Of a stretch of DNA of 64,000 nt, positions 53,801-64,000 are shown piece after piece. This DNA is from Larus michahellis (lineage: Eukaryota > Chordata > Aves > Charadriiformes > Laridae). The notes below the pieces were generated by a model. That model was given only the letters and a program-made list of their open reading frames with translations, made no database searches and had not been told where the DNA came from. The DNA is taken from positions 169,746,511 to 169,810,510 of the forward strand of contig NC_133897.1 in the NCBI RefSeq assembly GCF_964199755.1. The letters run 5' to 3'. The stretch's first letter is position 1; every line of letters starts with the position of its first letter. The translations under genes and the position numbers were made by a program.

Positions 53801-56800
53801 CACAAGTTCTCCAGACCCTTCTCCTCCTTCTCCAGCCCCCTCGCCACCTCCGTTGCCCTTCTCTGGCCACGCTCCAGCACCTCAGTGTCGTTTCTTTTGG
53901 ACGAGGGAAAGGCTGTGGACATCGTCTACCTAGGCTTTCGAAAAGCATTTGACACTGTCCCCCATAGAATTCTCATGGAAAAACTCGTACGCTCATCCAG
54001 GCCATGAGCATACGATCTGCTGGATCAAGCACTGGCTGGATGGTCCCAAAGAGTGGTGGTCAATGGAGTTAGCTCCAGCTGGCGGCCGGTCACAAGTGGT
54101 GTCCCTCAGGGCTCAGTGTTGGGACCATTTCTGTTTAACACCTTTACTGACAACCTTGATAAGGACATAGAGCGTGTCATCAGCAAGTTTGCAGATGACA
54201 CGAAGCTCAGCGGGAGCGTTGATCTGCATGAGGACAGGGAGGCTCTACAGAGAGACTTGGATAGGTTGGACCGATGGGCCAACGCCAACGGTACGAGCTT
54301 CAACAAGGCCAAGTGCCGGGTCCTGCACTTGGGCCACAACAACCCCATGGACACGACAGGCCTGGGGCAGTGTGGCTGGAGAGCTGCCCGGCGGAAAAGG
54401 ACCTGGGGGTTCCAATTGACACGCAGCCGAACGTGAGCCAGCAGTGTGCCCAGGTGGCCGAGAGGGCCAATGGCATCCTGGCTTGTATTAGAAATGGTGT
54501 GACCAGCAGAAGGAGGGAGGCGATTGTCCCCCTGTGCTCAGCACTGGTGAGGCCACCCCTTGAGTCTTGTGTCCGGTTCTGGGCACCTCAACACGAGAGA
54601 GATCTCGAGGTGCTGGAGCGAGGGCAGAGGAGGGCACCGAAGGTGGTGAAGGGCCTGGAGAATAAATCTGATGAGGAGCGATGGAAGGAGCTGGGACTGT
54701 TTAGTGTGAGGAAGAGGAGGCTGAGGGGAGACCTCATCACGCTCTACAGCTACTTGAAAGGCCGTTGTAGAGAGGTTGGGGCTGGTCTCTTCTCACGGGT
54801 CACCAGCGACAGAACACGAGGGAGTGGGTTCAAGCTGCAGCAGGGGAGGTTCAGGCTGGACATGAGGAAGAAATTCTTCCCAGACAGAGTGGTCGGACAC
54901 GGGAACGGGCTGCCCGGGGAGGTGGTGGAGTCGCCATCCCTGAAGGTGTTTAAGAGCCGTTTCCACGTGGTGGGGGGGGATGTGGTGCAGGGGAGAACTC
55001 TGGAGAGCGGGGCTGATGGTTGGACTCGATGATCCCGAGGGTCTTTTCCAACCTGAATGACTCCATGGTTCTGTAGTGCGGGGCCCAGAACTGGACGCAG
55101 CCCTCGAGGTGGGGCCTCCCCAGTGCCCAGTACAGGGGGATGGTCACTGCCCCAGCCCTGCTGGCCACACTGCTGCTGATACAAGCCAGGATGCTGTTTG
55201 CCGCCTTGGCCACCGGGGCACACTGCTGGCTCCGTGTTGGCCCCGACCGTGCCGGTGACAGCGCTGACCCTGCCGTTCTGCCCCTCAGGCTGGGTAAGAG
55301 TCAGAGCGGGGACGAAGAGGGACCCCTGAGCGACAAGTGCAGCCGCAAGACCCTCTTCTACCTGATAGCCACGCTCAACGAGTCCTTCCGCCCGGACTAC
55401 GACTTCAGCGCCGCCAAGAGCCACGAGTTCAGCCGGGAGCCAAGCCTCAACTGGGTACGTTGGCGGGTCCTGCAGCCCTGCGCGGGGGGCCCTGCCCTGC
55501 CTTCTCTCCGGGAAGAGGAGGCAGCCGGGATGCGGTGGGGGGTGTCCGCTTCTCCGGGGAGCCCCCCCCAGCGCTGCTGCGAGCCCAGGTAACCCTCCCC
55601 AGGGCATTCCTCGCTCCCTCCTCCGTTGGCAGCCCGAGGATGAGGCAGTCCCCATCCTTCCTGGGAAGAGGTTTTTGGGGTGCCTGTTCCAACAGACATC
55701 CCGGGGTGTTTTCCTTCGGCAGCAGCCTTGCTCTTTGCTCTTCGTGAGCGGGGTTTTCCGTGCCAGCCGCGGTTCAGCCGCTCTTTCCCGGGGCAGGTGT
55801 TTGGAGGATGGAAGGGTGAGGGAAGCGCTGGTGGCTTGAGTCCTCCCTGCAGGGCACTGCCCGCTCTGCTGCCGCTGCCTTCAAAGAAGAAGAGAGAGAA
55901 TTCACACAATCCCAGAGTTGTAGGGTTGGAGGGACCTCGGGAGACCACCCAGTGCCACCCCCCGCCAGAGCAGGGGCGCCCAGAGCAGGTCGGATGCGTC
56001 CAGGCGGGTTTGGGATGTCTCCGGAGACGGAGACTCCACACCTCTCTGGGCAGCCTGTGCCAGGGCTCTGCCGCCCTCACAGCAAAGAAGTTCCTCCTCA
56101 TGTTGGGATGGAACTTCCCATGGTCACGTTTGTGCCCGTTACCCCTTGTCCTGTCCCCGGGCACCACCGAGAAGCGCCTGGCACCATCCTCCTGACACCC
56201 CCCTTGAAGTATTTATCAGTGTTGATAAGACCCCCCCTCAGCCATCTCTTTTCCAGCCTGAAGAGACCCCAAATCCCTCATCCTTTCCTCATAGGAGAGG
56301 TGTTCCAGCCCCTCAGCATCTTGGTAGCCCTAATTCATAGAGAATTGTCCAGGTTGGAAGGGACCTTTCAGACCATGGAGTCCAACCATCCGCCCAGCGC
56401 TGCCAAACCCACCGCTACCCCGCGTCCCTCAGCGCCGCGTCTGCCCGGCTTTTCCATCCCTCCGGGGATGGCGACTCCCCCACTGCCCTGGGCAGCCTCT
56501 TCCAACGCCCGACAGCCCTTTCCATGAAGGAATTTTCCCCAATATCCATCCTAAACCTGCCCTGGCGCAACTGGAGGCCGTTCCCTCTTGTCCCGTGGCC
56601 TGTTCCTTGGGAGAAGAGCCCGACCCCCCCTGGCTGCCCCCTCCTTTCAGGGAGCTGCAGAGAGCGAGAAGGTCTCCCCTCGGCCCCCTTTTCTCCAGGC
56701 TGAACACCCCCAGCTCCCTCAGCCGCTCCTCACAAGTTCTCCAGACCCTTCTCCTCCTTCTCCAGCCCCCTCGCCACCTCCGTTGCCCTCCGTCCCTGTG

Positions 56801-59322
56801 CCCGCCGTGCTGGTGGCCGGACGCTGCTTTCCCTGGCGCCGGAGTCGGGGTGGCTCTGCAGGGCCTCCGGGCTCCTCTCCAAGCTCGCTGTCCCTCCCGG
56901 CAGGTCCCAGAGCCTCCGTCCGTCTGTCTGGCGGCTGCCCGGCGAGGCTGCCCTTCTCAAGGCGGCAGATGGAGCAAGAAACGTCCTCTCTGACTGGGAA
57001 AAATTGCTCCGTTTGCTCCAGGGAAGCCCCCATGCTCTTTGCTGGGAGAGGTTTGGGCTGTGCACGCCCCAGAGATCCTCTGATGGGTTTTCTCTCCCCA
57101 GCCGTGTCGCCTCCCTGCTGCCCGACCCCGTGCTCCCACCCCGGGTGCGCCGAACGAGCCCGGCGGTGCCTGGCCGTCTCGTTTCTGTCCCTCCATGGTC
57201 ATTGTCGGGCTCCGGCGTCCCCTCTCGCTGGAGGAGGGCTGGGGAGGAGGGCAGAGAGCGGCCCCCTGCTCCTCTCACGGGCCCTGCCGGCTCTCTCTAG
57301 GTGGTGAACGCCGTCAACTGCAGCCTCTTCTCTGCCGTCCGGGAAGATTTCAACGCCCTGAAGCCCCACTTGTGGGATGCTGTCGACGAGGAGATCTGTC
57401 TTTCCGAGTGTGACATCTACAGGTAACGGGACAAGCGCTTGCCCCCGGGGCTGGATCCCGGCCACTTTTCGCCCACGCCATGAGAACCAGAGTTATTTTT
57501 CGATAAAAGGTTGCGTTTTGGTGTGCTGGAGCGGGGCAGGGTGTCTCCTCACCGGAGCTGGCTGGCTCCCGGCTCCCTGCCGCTGCTGTCCCCTTCCAGG
57601 CGGAACTTCCACGCCGAGGCGGCTCCCGGCTCGCCCAGTCTCCCCATTCCGTCCCCCCAACACGCAGCTGGGATGAGAACGGGGTTGCCGCTGGGAGCGG
57701 AGCGCGGCGCAGCGTTTCTCATGCCTCCCTTTGCTGTTGCAGCTACAACCCCGACCTGGATTCGGACCCCTTTGGAGAGGACGGCAGCCTCTGGTCCTTC
57801 AACTACTTCTTCTACAACAAGAGGCTGAAGAGGATCGTCTTTTTTACCTGTCGTTCCATCAGGTCAGGCCACGTGACGCAGAATCCTGGAACGGTTTGGG
57901 TGGGAAGGGACCTTAAAGGCCACCCAGTGCCACCCCCTGCCCTGGGCAGGGCCACCTCCCACCAGCCCAGGTGGCTCCGAGCCCCCTCCAACCTGGCCTT
58001 GAACCCCTCCAGGGATGGGGCAGCCACAGCTTCTCTGGGCACCCTGGGCCAGGGGCTCACCAGCTTCATCGTGGAGAATTTCTGCCTTATTTTTAATCTC
58101 AATCTCCCCTCTTTTGGTTTAAAACCCTTCCCCCTCGTCCCGTGGCTCCCCTCCCTGCTCCAGAGTCCCTCCCCAGCTTTCCCGGAGCCCCTTGAGGGGC
58201 TGGAAGGTCTCCCCGGAGCCTTCTCTTCTGACACCGGGGAGCAGTAACTCCTTGGGGGGCACTGCCCCAGCCAGCCCCTCATTCCCATGGGCTCCGTTTG
58301 GATGCAGAGGAGGCTCTCGGCAGGGACCTGCGCCCACGGGAGAGAGGAGCAGGATCTCCCCTACAGCCGCCCCGTTGCGGGGGTTGCCAGTGGGGTGCTA
58401 ACGTTGCGCTGCCCCTTTTTCCCCCCAGCGGCTACGCGTACACGCGCTCGGAAGCCGGCAATGAGCTGGACATGGATCTGGGTGAAGAGGACACGGAGGA
58501 GAACAGGGATGGCGGCGACACGGAGAGCGGCAGCATCGAGGAGGAGAGGTGGGTGAGCTCCGCGCTCCCAGGAGAGAGGGGCTCCAGCTCCCGTGGGTGC
58601 AGCAGGACGAGGGTCCCGGCCTGAACTTTCTGCTCCTCTGCCTCGGGAACGTGGCTGGGAGCTCGGTGGGGATGAGCCGCTCTCGCATGGAATCATGGAA
58701 TGGCCCAGGTTGGAAAAGGCCTTTCAGACCATGGAGTCCAACCATCCGCCCAGCGCTGCCAAACCCACCGCTACCCCGCGTCCCTCAGCGCCGCGTCTGC
58801 CCGGCTTTTCCATCCCTCCGGGGATGGCGACTCCCCCACTGCCCTGGGCAGCCTCTTCCAACGCCCGACAGCCCTTTCCATGGAGGAATTTTCCCCAATA
58901 TCCATCCTAAACCTGCCCTGGCGCAACGTGAGGCCGTTCCCTCTTGTCCCGTGGCCTGTTCCTTGGGAGAAGAGCCCGACCCCCCCCTGGCTGCCCCCTC
59001 CTTTCAGGGAGCTGCGGAGAGCGAGAAGGTCTCCCCTCGGCCCCCTTTTCTCCAGGCTGAACACCCCCAGCTCCCTCAGCCGCTCCTCACAAGTTCTCCA
59101 GACCCTTCTCTCTCCAGCCCCCTCGCCAGCTCCGTTGCCCTTCTCCGGACCCGCTCCGGCACCTCGCTGACTATTTTGTAGTGAGGGGCCCAAACCTGGA
59201 CGCGGTGAGGGGCTCCCGCTGTGCCCCCCGCTCCCCCTCTGCCTCCTCCCGTCCCCGCAGGGGCTCAGGACGGTAACGCCGCCCGTTTTCTTTCTTGCAG
59301 GTTGCAAGTTATCTGCATGTGA
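50851..59322 (+). CDS. MAF1: MAF1, RNA polymerase III repressor, 7 coding exons
   Basis: MAF1 binds RNA polymerase III and blocks its recruitment when nutrient signalling is low; mTORC1 phosphorylation keeps it inactive (family knowledge). Coding exons are 50851-50933, 53116-53244, 55289-55454, 57301-57422, 57743-57862, 58429-58548 and 59301-59322. They total 762 bases, 253 aa plus stop; human has 256. The ATG lies 56 bases inside an exon whose acceptor is at 50794, so exon 1 (ending 47404) is noncoding. Box A is [16 protein letters not shown]. The three mTORC1-site serines of human (60, 68, 75) are all kept, at [18 protein letters not shown]. Box B is [20 protein letters not shown]. Box C is [17 protein letters not shown] then KRLKRIVFF. 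An acidic tail ends RLQVICM. Introns are loaded with CR1 copies; one ends only 17 bases after the exon 5 donor. Confidence 0.98.
51079..51708 (-). mobile_element. CR1 LINE 3' part
   Basis: Reverse-oriented CR1 in the first intron within the MAF1 coding region, starting from the tail ATAGAATCACCGAATGG. It covers the same interior segment as the copies at 16149 and 47770. Confidence 0.88.
52195..52875 (+). mobile_element. CR1 LINE 3' part
   Basis: Plus-oriented CR1 in the same MAF1 intron, with TTTGGGTCTCTTCAGCCTGG and a tail CCTGGGATTCTGTGATTCTG showing the CR1 octamer end. Confidence 0.85.
53403..55235 (-). mobile_element. CR1 LINE split by a younger CR1
   Basis: Reverse-oriented CR1 in two pieces, 53403-53898 and 55075-55235. 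The first breaks off after CACCTCAGTGTCG and TTTCTTTT. The second resumes with TAGTGCGGGGCCCAGAACTG. The copy at 40405-41095 shows these parts joined. The host intron is the one before MAF1 exon 3. Confidence 0.87.
53899..55074 (+). mobile_element. CR1 LINE with reverse-transcriptase remnant, nested
   Basis: Plus-oriented, 5'-truncated CR1 of about 1.2 kb inserted in the older copy. Reverse-transcriptase motifs are [20 protein letters not shown]-like residues at the start and [11 protein letters not shown] (the catalytic F/YADD box) near 54180-54215. The frame is interrupted between them and again after LGHNN, so it is inactive. Over the shared 1 kb it differs from 37158-38645 at only a few percent of positions by eye. 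Confidence 0.9.
55900..56330 (-). mobile_element. CR1 LINE fragment
   Basis: Reverse-oriented CR1 from a tail near AATCCCAGAGTTGTAGG through the TTTATCAGTGTTGATAAGAC segment, in MAF1 intron 55455-57300. Confidence 0.85.
56335..56790 (-). mobile_element. CR1 LINE 3' end
   Basis: Reverse-oriented CR1 of the TTTAGGATGGATATTGGGG subtype, directly abutting the previous element. It starts CATAGAGAATTGTCCAGG. Confidence 0.88.
57880..58232 (-). mobile_element. CR1 LINE 3' end beside MAF1 exon 5 donor
   Basis: Reverse-oriented CR1 beginning about 17 bases after the exon 5 donor at 57863. The splice site is intact. Confidence 0.88.
58687..59185 (-). mobile_element. CR1 LINE 3' part
   Basis: Reverse-oriented CR1 in the last MAF1 intron, from ATGGAATCATGGAATGG, with two octamer tail copies, to TTTTGTAGTGAGGGGCCC. 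Confidence 0.88.
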
Positions 59323-60806
59323 GCTCCCGCCGTCGCTCCGAGCTGCCCAGCAGCACCGAACCACCCTCCCGCCCGCGTCCCGCGGCCACCCTCAGCCCCC
59401 CGTCCGCCCCCGCCCCCCCGGCGTCGCTCTGCCCGACTCATACACTGGAGAACCCCCCGGCATCTCGGAGCAGGACGGACTGAAAGCCGCCGCCGTGTCC
59501 TGGCCGAAGGCAACGTCGCCTGGTTTTGGTGCTGCTGGCCACCCTGCCCTTGCCCCGGGCCCGTGGCCGCCGGGGCTGGCCGGACAGCGGTGCGAGGAGC
59601 TCCGAGAAGCTTTGCTGCACTTTATCGCTTCATCTCCTTTGGCTGCACTGACCCGCAAACTCCTCGGCGGCGCCGAAGCCGGGCTGGATTTTTTTTTTTT
59701 CTTCCCCCCCCCTTCCTCGAGCACTTTTTCTGGACTGGTTGTGACCCAGCCAACGCCGTCCGTCCGCCAGCGGCAGCAGCGGGGGGGGGACACGGACGCC
59801 TCTGCCCGGCCCCCTACGCAGGCAGCGACTGTTGGACCCCCCCCACGGACTGTCCTCGCCTTCCCCGGAGAAGCGTCCGTTTGTTTCACAGAGGTTTGCT
59901 TTGCTCTTGCCGCCCCCCCGCCCCCAGTGGGGTATTTTTTTGTTGTTGTTGTTTTTTCTTCTTTGCTGTTGTTGTTTGGTTTTTGTTTTTTTTTTTTCTT
60001 TTTCTTTTTTCACCTTTGCTGGGGGGTTGCCGGCGTCCCGCGCGGGGCTGGGGGTGGGGGGTGTCCCACCGAGCGGCCCTGCGGGGGGGGGTCGCTGGAC
60101 CCGGCGCCTCACCCCCCCCATCCTTTTCTTTGGGGTTTTATTCAAACCGCAGCTGACTTTTGGCACCCCCCGCCCCGCCGGGGGCCGAGCGGCTTTCGGA
60201 GGGGGCTGGCCGGGGCCGTGGAGTGGATGCGCCGTGGCTGGAGACTCCCGTCGCCCCCGGGGGGGCTTTACTGGGGGGCTTCCCGCGTCCCCAGGGCTTG
60301 GCGGGAGGCAAGAGGCTCCCGGGGGATGGTGCAGACCCCGCTCCAGCCTCCGGCAGGGCCTTGGGATGCAGAGGGAAAGCAGACGGATGGACAGATGGAC
60401 CCCCCTTGCCTTCCCCCCCAGCTCCTAAGGTGGCAGAGGTGGGCGCCGGCAGCAGCGCGGTGTTCCCGGCAGCAGCGCGGCGTTCCCGGTGGCAGCTCCC
60501 CCCGTGACTCTCTGGAAGCCGGGTTTGAAGTTGGAGTTTGTTTCCTCCTCGCTCTGCAGGACGGACCTGAGCCCCCGCCGCCACCCGGGGAGGGCTCTGC
60601 CTTCGCCTCCCATCCCGCCGGCCCCCTTTTTTCCCCCCGCCGGGACCCTCGCTCCTCCCCACTGCCCCCCGGGCCGGGGGCTGGAGCAGGATTTGGCCCC
60701 GTCCCGTCCCCGCCGTCGTTCCTCGCTGCTGTGGCTGCCTGCCCCGCGCCGCCCCCGGCGGGGAGCTGGACTTCGCGGCGTAGCCATGTAGCCTCGCGCC
60801 AATAAA
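59323..60806 (+). other. MAF1: MAF1 3'UTR and poly(A) signal
   Basis: About 1.5 kb after the MAF1 stop, ending at the AATAAA at 60801-60806. It contains T-rich runs (59689-59700, 59936-60010) and no convincing ORF. The length and single canonical signal suit one long 3'UTR. Confidence 0.75.
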
Positions 60807-61944
60807 GGTTTTCTGTCACTCGCCAGCCCCTTCCTTGGGGGTCCCCGCGGCCCCCGGGGGTGACGTGGGGCTGCAGGGGGGTCCCCGGGGGGGGTTGTCT
60901 TCTGGGTTCCCCACGTGGCCCCCTGCAGCGGAGCCCGGCCCGGGAAGGGCCGTGGAGCTGGAGGGGCTCAGCGCCTCTCCCAGCCCCCGCTGTTGGTTGT
61001 CTGGTGCGAAGGGGGGTGGCCCCCTCCCCCTGGGCCAGCAGGGGGCTTTGGGTTTGGGTTTAGAAGCGCCAGATTTGTGGTATTTCACCGAAAGTTTCAG
61101 TGTTTGTTTCCCCCGCCGTCCCCTCCCGAGCGGCGGCCGCGGGCTCCCCCACTCCCTGCGTCTCGTCTTCGCTCCGGTTACCGCTTTACCTTCTGTTTTG
61201 TCGCTTTATCCTTTATTTTACTGTTTTATCCTCTGTTTTATCCTCTCTGGAATCAGATTTCAGGGCGTTTTGGCTCTTGGCTTGCTGGATGCTTTGTCGC
61301 GTTTGGCCGAGCCGCTTTCATTTCAAGATGATTTCTTGGATTTCCAACCCGCCGTTCCCCTTGCTGTTCCCGGCTGCCCTTGTCTCCAGAAATCCCAGCT
61401 CCGGCACCGCGCTGCAGCCCACCGGGAACGCCGGGCTGGGGCAACTGGCCGGAGACGGGCTCGTGCCATCAGCTGTTGGATACCCCCAGCCTCAAAAGTC
61501 GCTTTTTTTTATGGTATTAAACAACTTCTGGCAAGTTTTCTCCTCCCCGGGGCGGGATGGAGCCCCCGAGGAGGAGGCGAGGCGGCCGTCGCGCCGGGGT
61601 TGAAGCTCTCGTTAGAGCGGGACGCTAATGAGCCGTGCTGCAGCACGGGCACACCTGGGTTCTGCCGAACTCCGCGTCGGAGCGGCAGAGCCGCGGGGAA
61701 GCAGAGCTGAGGAGGGGCTTGGAATGATGGCCGCTAACGAAGCGCGGCCACGCTGACGAGCACAGGGAGCTCCGGCACCCCCCGAAACCTGGGGTCTTCC
61801 AACCCCACCTCCCCCTGCCCGGGAAAGGGCTTTTCCTGGAGAAGTGACTCCGCTGTCGGAGCCCTGAAGAGCGAGTGGGCGCTTCAGCGGCGATGCCGTG
61901 GCTGGTGCCGGGCGCTCCAGCGCCATTCCTGCGTCCTCCTTCCC
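60807..61944. other. MAF1-HGH1 spacer, first part
   Basis: Intergenic sequence with no gene recognised. A T-rich CTTTATCCTTTATTTTACTG stretch lies at 61206-61250. The WDR97 gene found here in human is not seen. Confidence 0.5.
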
Positions 61945-62200
61945 TTCTCCCAAGGAACAGGCCATGGGACAAGAGGGAACGGCCTCCAGTTGCGCCAGGG
62001 CAGGTTTAGGATGGATATTGGGGAAAATTCCTTCATGGAAAGGGCTGTCGGGCGTTGGAAGAGGCTGCCCAGGGCAGTGGGGGAGTCGCCATCCCCAGAG
62101 GGATGGAAAAGCCGGGCAGACGCGGCGCTGAGGGACGCGGGGTAGCGGTTGGACTCCATGATCTTGAAGATCTTTTCCACCCTCCGCGATTCCCTGATCC
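61945..62200 (+). mobile_element. CR1 LINE 3' end
   Basis: Plus-oriented CR1 tail of the AGGATGGATATTGGGG subtype in the MAF1-HGH1 spacer, ending near CTCCATGATCTTGAAGATC. Confidence 0.88.
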
Positions 62201-62439
62201 CACGTGAGCAGCCGTCAGGGCGACCCAGTAAACCCACCGCAGCCACGGGCCTCCCGGTGGCCGTGGGCCCCTGGCTGTGGCCGGTGAGCTGAGCTCTGGG
62301 CTCCCGCTGGTCCCGGGGCGGGGGCCGCGGCTCTGCCCCTGTCCTGGAAGGGGGAATGGGGGCTCCGGGGGTCCCAGGGCTCCTCTGGACAAAGGTGGGG
62401 GCCGGGACTGGGGCAGGACCTCGCTGCTGGTTCCGTGGG

Positions 62440-62690
62440 TTGGGTGGGCAGCTGGTGGGTGGTTGGTTCTCCTGGGGGGCTTGGGGACGGTGGGCATCTC
62501 CTGGGGGGCTGGTGTGCTTGTTCTGGGGGGCTGGTGGGTGGTGGGCTTGTCCTGGGGGGCTTGGGGACGGTGGGCATCTCCTGGGGGGCTGGTGAGATTC
62601 TGGGGGTGGTGGCCTTCTCCTGGGGGGCTGGTGGGTTCCTCCTGGGGGGCTTGGAGGTGATGGGCATCTCCTGGCAGGCAGGCCAGGGGT
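62440..62690. repeat. Minisatellite (TCCTGGGGGGCTGGTGGG type)
   Basis: About seven copies of a unit of roughly 30-37 bases with CTCCTGGGGGGCTTGGGGA and GGTGGGCATCTCCTGG, upstream of HGH1. Confidence 0.85.
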
Positions 62691-62799
62691 GGCCCTCCCA
62701 CCCGCGTCCCTCCCCCCCCCCCCCCCCCCCCATCCTCCCATGGACACCGCTGTCCCTTCCCACCACCCGTGTCCCTCCCCACCACCCACCCACGGACCC

Positions 62800-63042
62800 C
62801 CGCGTCCCTTCCGCTCGCACTAGGACCGGGCGGCGCCGCAGGGCCGGGGGGGCGGAGCCTAGCCGGGGCGTGGGCGTGGCGGCGCAGGGTCGGGCGGCCC
62901 CTCCCCTTTCCCAGCATCCCATTCTCCGCTGGTCCCTCCCACTTTGTCGGCTGCTCCGCAGCCGATTGGCTGCTCCCCGCCCGCGGGGCGCTCATTGGCT
63001 GCCGGTTGCCAGGTGACGCCCGCCATCTTAGAGGCGGCAGTC
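62800..63042 (+). promoter_or_regulatory. HGH1: HGH1 promoter
   Basis: A CpG-rich stretch with inverted CCAAT boxes (ATTGG) at 62965-62969 and 62994-62998, GGGCGTGGC-type boxes near 62870, and GGTTGCCAGGTGACG just before the start codon. No TATA box is seen. Confidence 0.55.
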
Positions 63043-63730
63043 ATGGCGGCGGAGGAGGCGGCGGTGGAGGCGGCCATGGCGGAGCTGGCCGCGCTGCTGG
63101 CCCCGGCGGCGGGCGAGGCGGCGCGGGCGGGCGCGGCGGAGGCGGCCCTGGCTCTCTCGGGGAGCCCGGCGGGGCGGCGGCTGCTGGCGGGGCGGCCCGC
63201 CGCCCTGTCGGCCTTGCTGGAGCTGGCGGCGGGGCCCGGCCCGCCGGCCGCCCGCCATGCCCAGGCCTGTCTGGTGAACGTCTCGGCCGAGCCGGCGGCC
63301 CGCGGGCCGCTGCTGGCCGCGCTGCCGGCCCTGCTGGGGCTGCTGCCGGGCGGGCCGGCCTGCGGGGTGCTGGCCAACCTCTGCCGGGAGCGCGGCGCGG
63401 CCCGGCGGGTGCTGCGGGGGCTGCGGGAGCGCGGCTGCGGGCTGGCGCCGCTCCTCCAGGCCCTCGGCGAGCCCCGGCCGCCGCCGCAGCTCGGGCCGCT
63501 GCTCTGTAACCTCAGCCAGCTGCCCGAGGGCCGCCGCGGGCTCCTCGACCGCTCCCGGTACGGCTGCGAGGTGAGCGCGGGGCGGGGGGGGGATGTCCCC
63601 GGCCCGGTGTGACCGTCCCCCTCCCGCAGGTGCTCGGTGCAGCGGCTGCTGCCCTTCACGCAGTATAAGGACTCCACCGTCCATCGCCGGGGCGTCGTGG
63701 GGGCTCTCAGGAACTGCTGCTTCGAGTACG
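63043..63730 (+). CDS. HGH1: HGH1, first two coding exons, partial gene
   Basis: The HGH1 family (FAM203, BRP16) is built of armadillo-like helical repeats. In yeast it works as a cochaperone that helps eEF2 fold (family knowledge). Exon 1 is 63043-63557 and exon 2 is 63630-63730, joined in phase (CG then G gives Arg in SRCSVQRLLP). The start ATG follows a CCGCCATCTTAG-type leader. Residues 1-60 are Ala-rich. ARM-like helices follow, with CLVNVSAEPAARGPLLAAL, CGVLANLCRERGAARRVL and GPLLCNLSQLPEGRRGLL. Exon 2 holds the most conserved stretch, QRLLPFTQYKDSTVHRRGVV then GALRNCCFEY, which matches human HGH1 closely. The rest is off the right edge. 63731-64000 is intron with a 28-base direct repeat of GAGCCGGCTCTTGGC. 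Confidence 0.93.
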
Positions 63731-64000
63731 GTGAGAGCCCCCGGCCCAGCTGCCCAGCCCCGCGTTGGCCTGCGGCACTGGCTACCGGACTGCCAGCCAG
63801 CTGGCCCACCCTGCCAGCGCTGCCGGGAGCCGGCTCTTGGCCGGGAAGGACGGGGGGGAGCCGGCTCTTGGCGGGGAGGGACCTCGCTTCCTTCCTAGCA
63901 GCCGGCGTGGTGCTGCGTTTGAGGCCGGTGGCCAAAGCAGTGCCAGGGCTGGGGTTTAGCCGGTGGTTTAGCCAACACCGAGCCACGCTCACGCAGCGTC

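Noticed and set aside
59495-60805. A 436-codon plus frame after MAF1
   Set aside because: It lies wholly within the MAF1 3'UTR, is low in complexity (Pro, Phe, Leu runs) and ends at the MAF1 poly(A) signal.
1-64000. tRNA, rRNA, retroviral or LTR elements
   Set aside because: I looked for clover-leaf signatures, primer-binding sites, paired LTRs and gag/pol/env motifs and saw none. The only reverse-transcriptase sequence is CR1.

Overview
This window is nuclear DNA from a bird, most likely a very GC-rich microchromosome. Three observations support that. At least twenty CR1 LINE copies (the typical avian LINE) are scattered through it. The genes have many exons with GT-AG introns. Their order GPAA1(+), CYC1(+), SHARPIN(-), MAF1(+), HGH1(+) is, from memory, the order on human 8q24.3. 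Introns and spacers are packed with C/G homopolymers and minisatellites. One 200-N assembly gap is present (22712-22911).

Layout. 1-1770 holds the first coding exon of ZFTRAF1/CYHR1 (minus, runs off the left edge). 3712-6491 holds TMEM276 (minus), which lies upstream of ZFTRAF1 on the same strand. 6.9-11.0 kb is a chain of different tandem arrays with no gene. 11.0-21.1 kb is GPAA1 (12 coding exons, 619 codons, including one AT-AC U12-type intron). 21.3-27.2 kb is CYC1 (7 exons; one apparent frameshift in a G run of exon 2; intron 1 carries the gap flanked by a duplicated kilobase). 27.4-46.7 kb is a minus-strand gene in the SHARPIN position. 46.7-47.6 kb is a head-to-head CpG promoter. 47.1-60.8 kb is MAF1 (7 coding exons, 253 aa). 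63.0 kb to the end holds the first two exons of HGH1.

The most notable gene is the one in the SHARPIN position. Its 14 exons join without a break into 699 codons. They encode the SHARPIN PH-like domain, the LUBAC-tethering helix, a ubiquitin-like domain and an NZF zinc finger, followed by a complete RING-IBR-RING module like that of HOIL-1 (RBCK1), with catalytic Cys and C-terminal His kept. Mammalian SHARPIN has no RING-IBR-RING. This gene therefore looks like a SHARPIN that also carries a ubiquitin-ligase half, perhaps the ancestral form.

The genes do not form one pathway. GPAA1 attaches GPI anchors in the ER, CYC1 is a complex III subunit, SHARPIN/RBR belongs to linear-ubiquitin signalling, MAF1 represses RNA polymerase III, and HGH1 is an eEF2-folding cochaperone. 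They are close-packed housekeeping genes with CpG promoters. Start codons and splice sites were read by eye; no transcript evidence was available.
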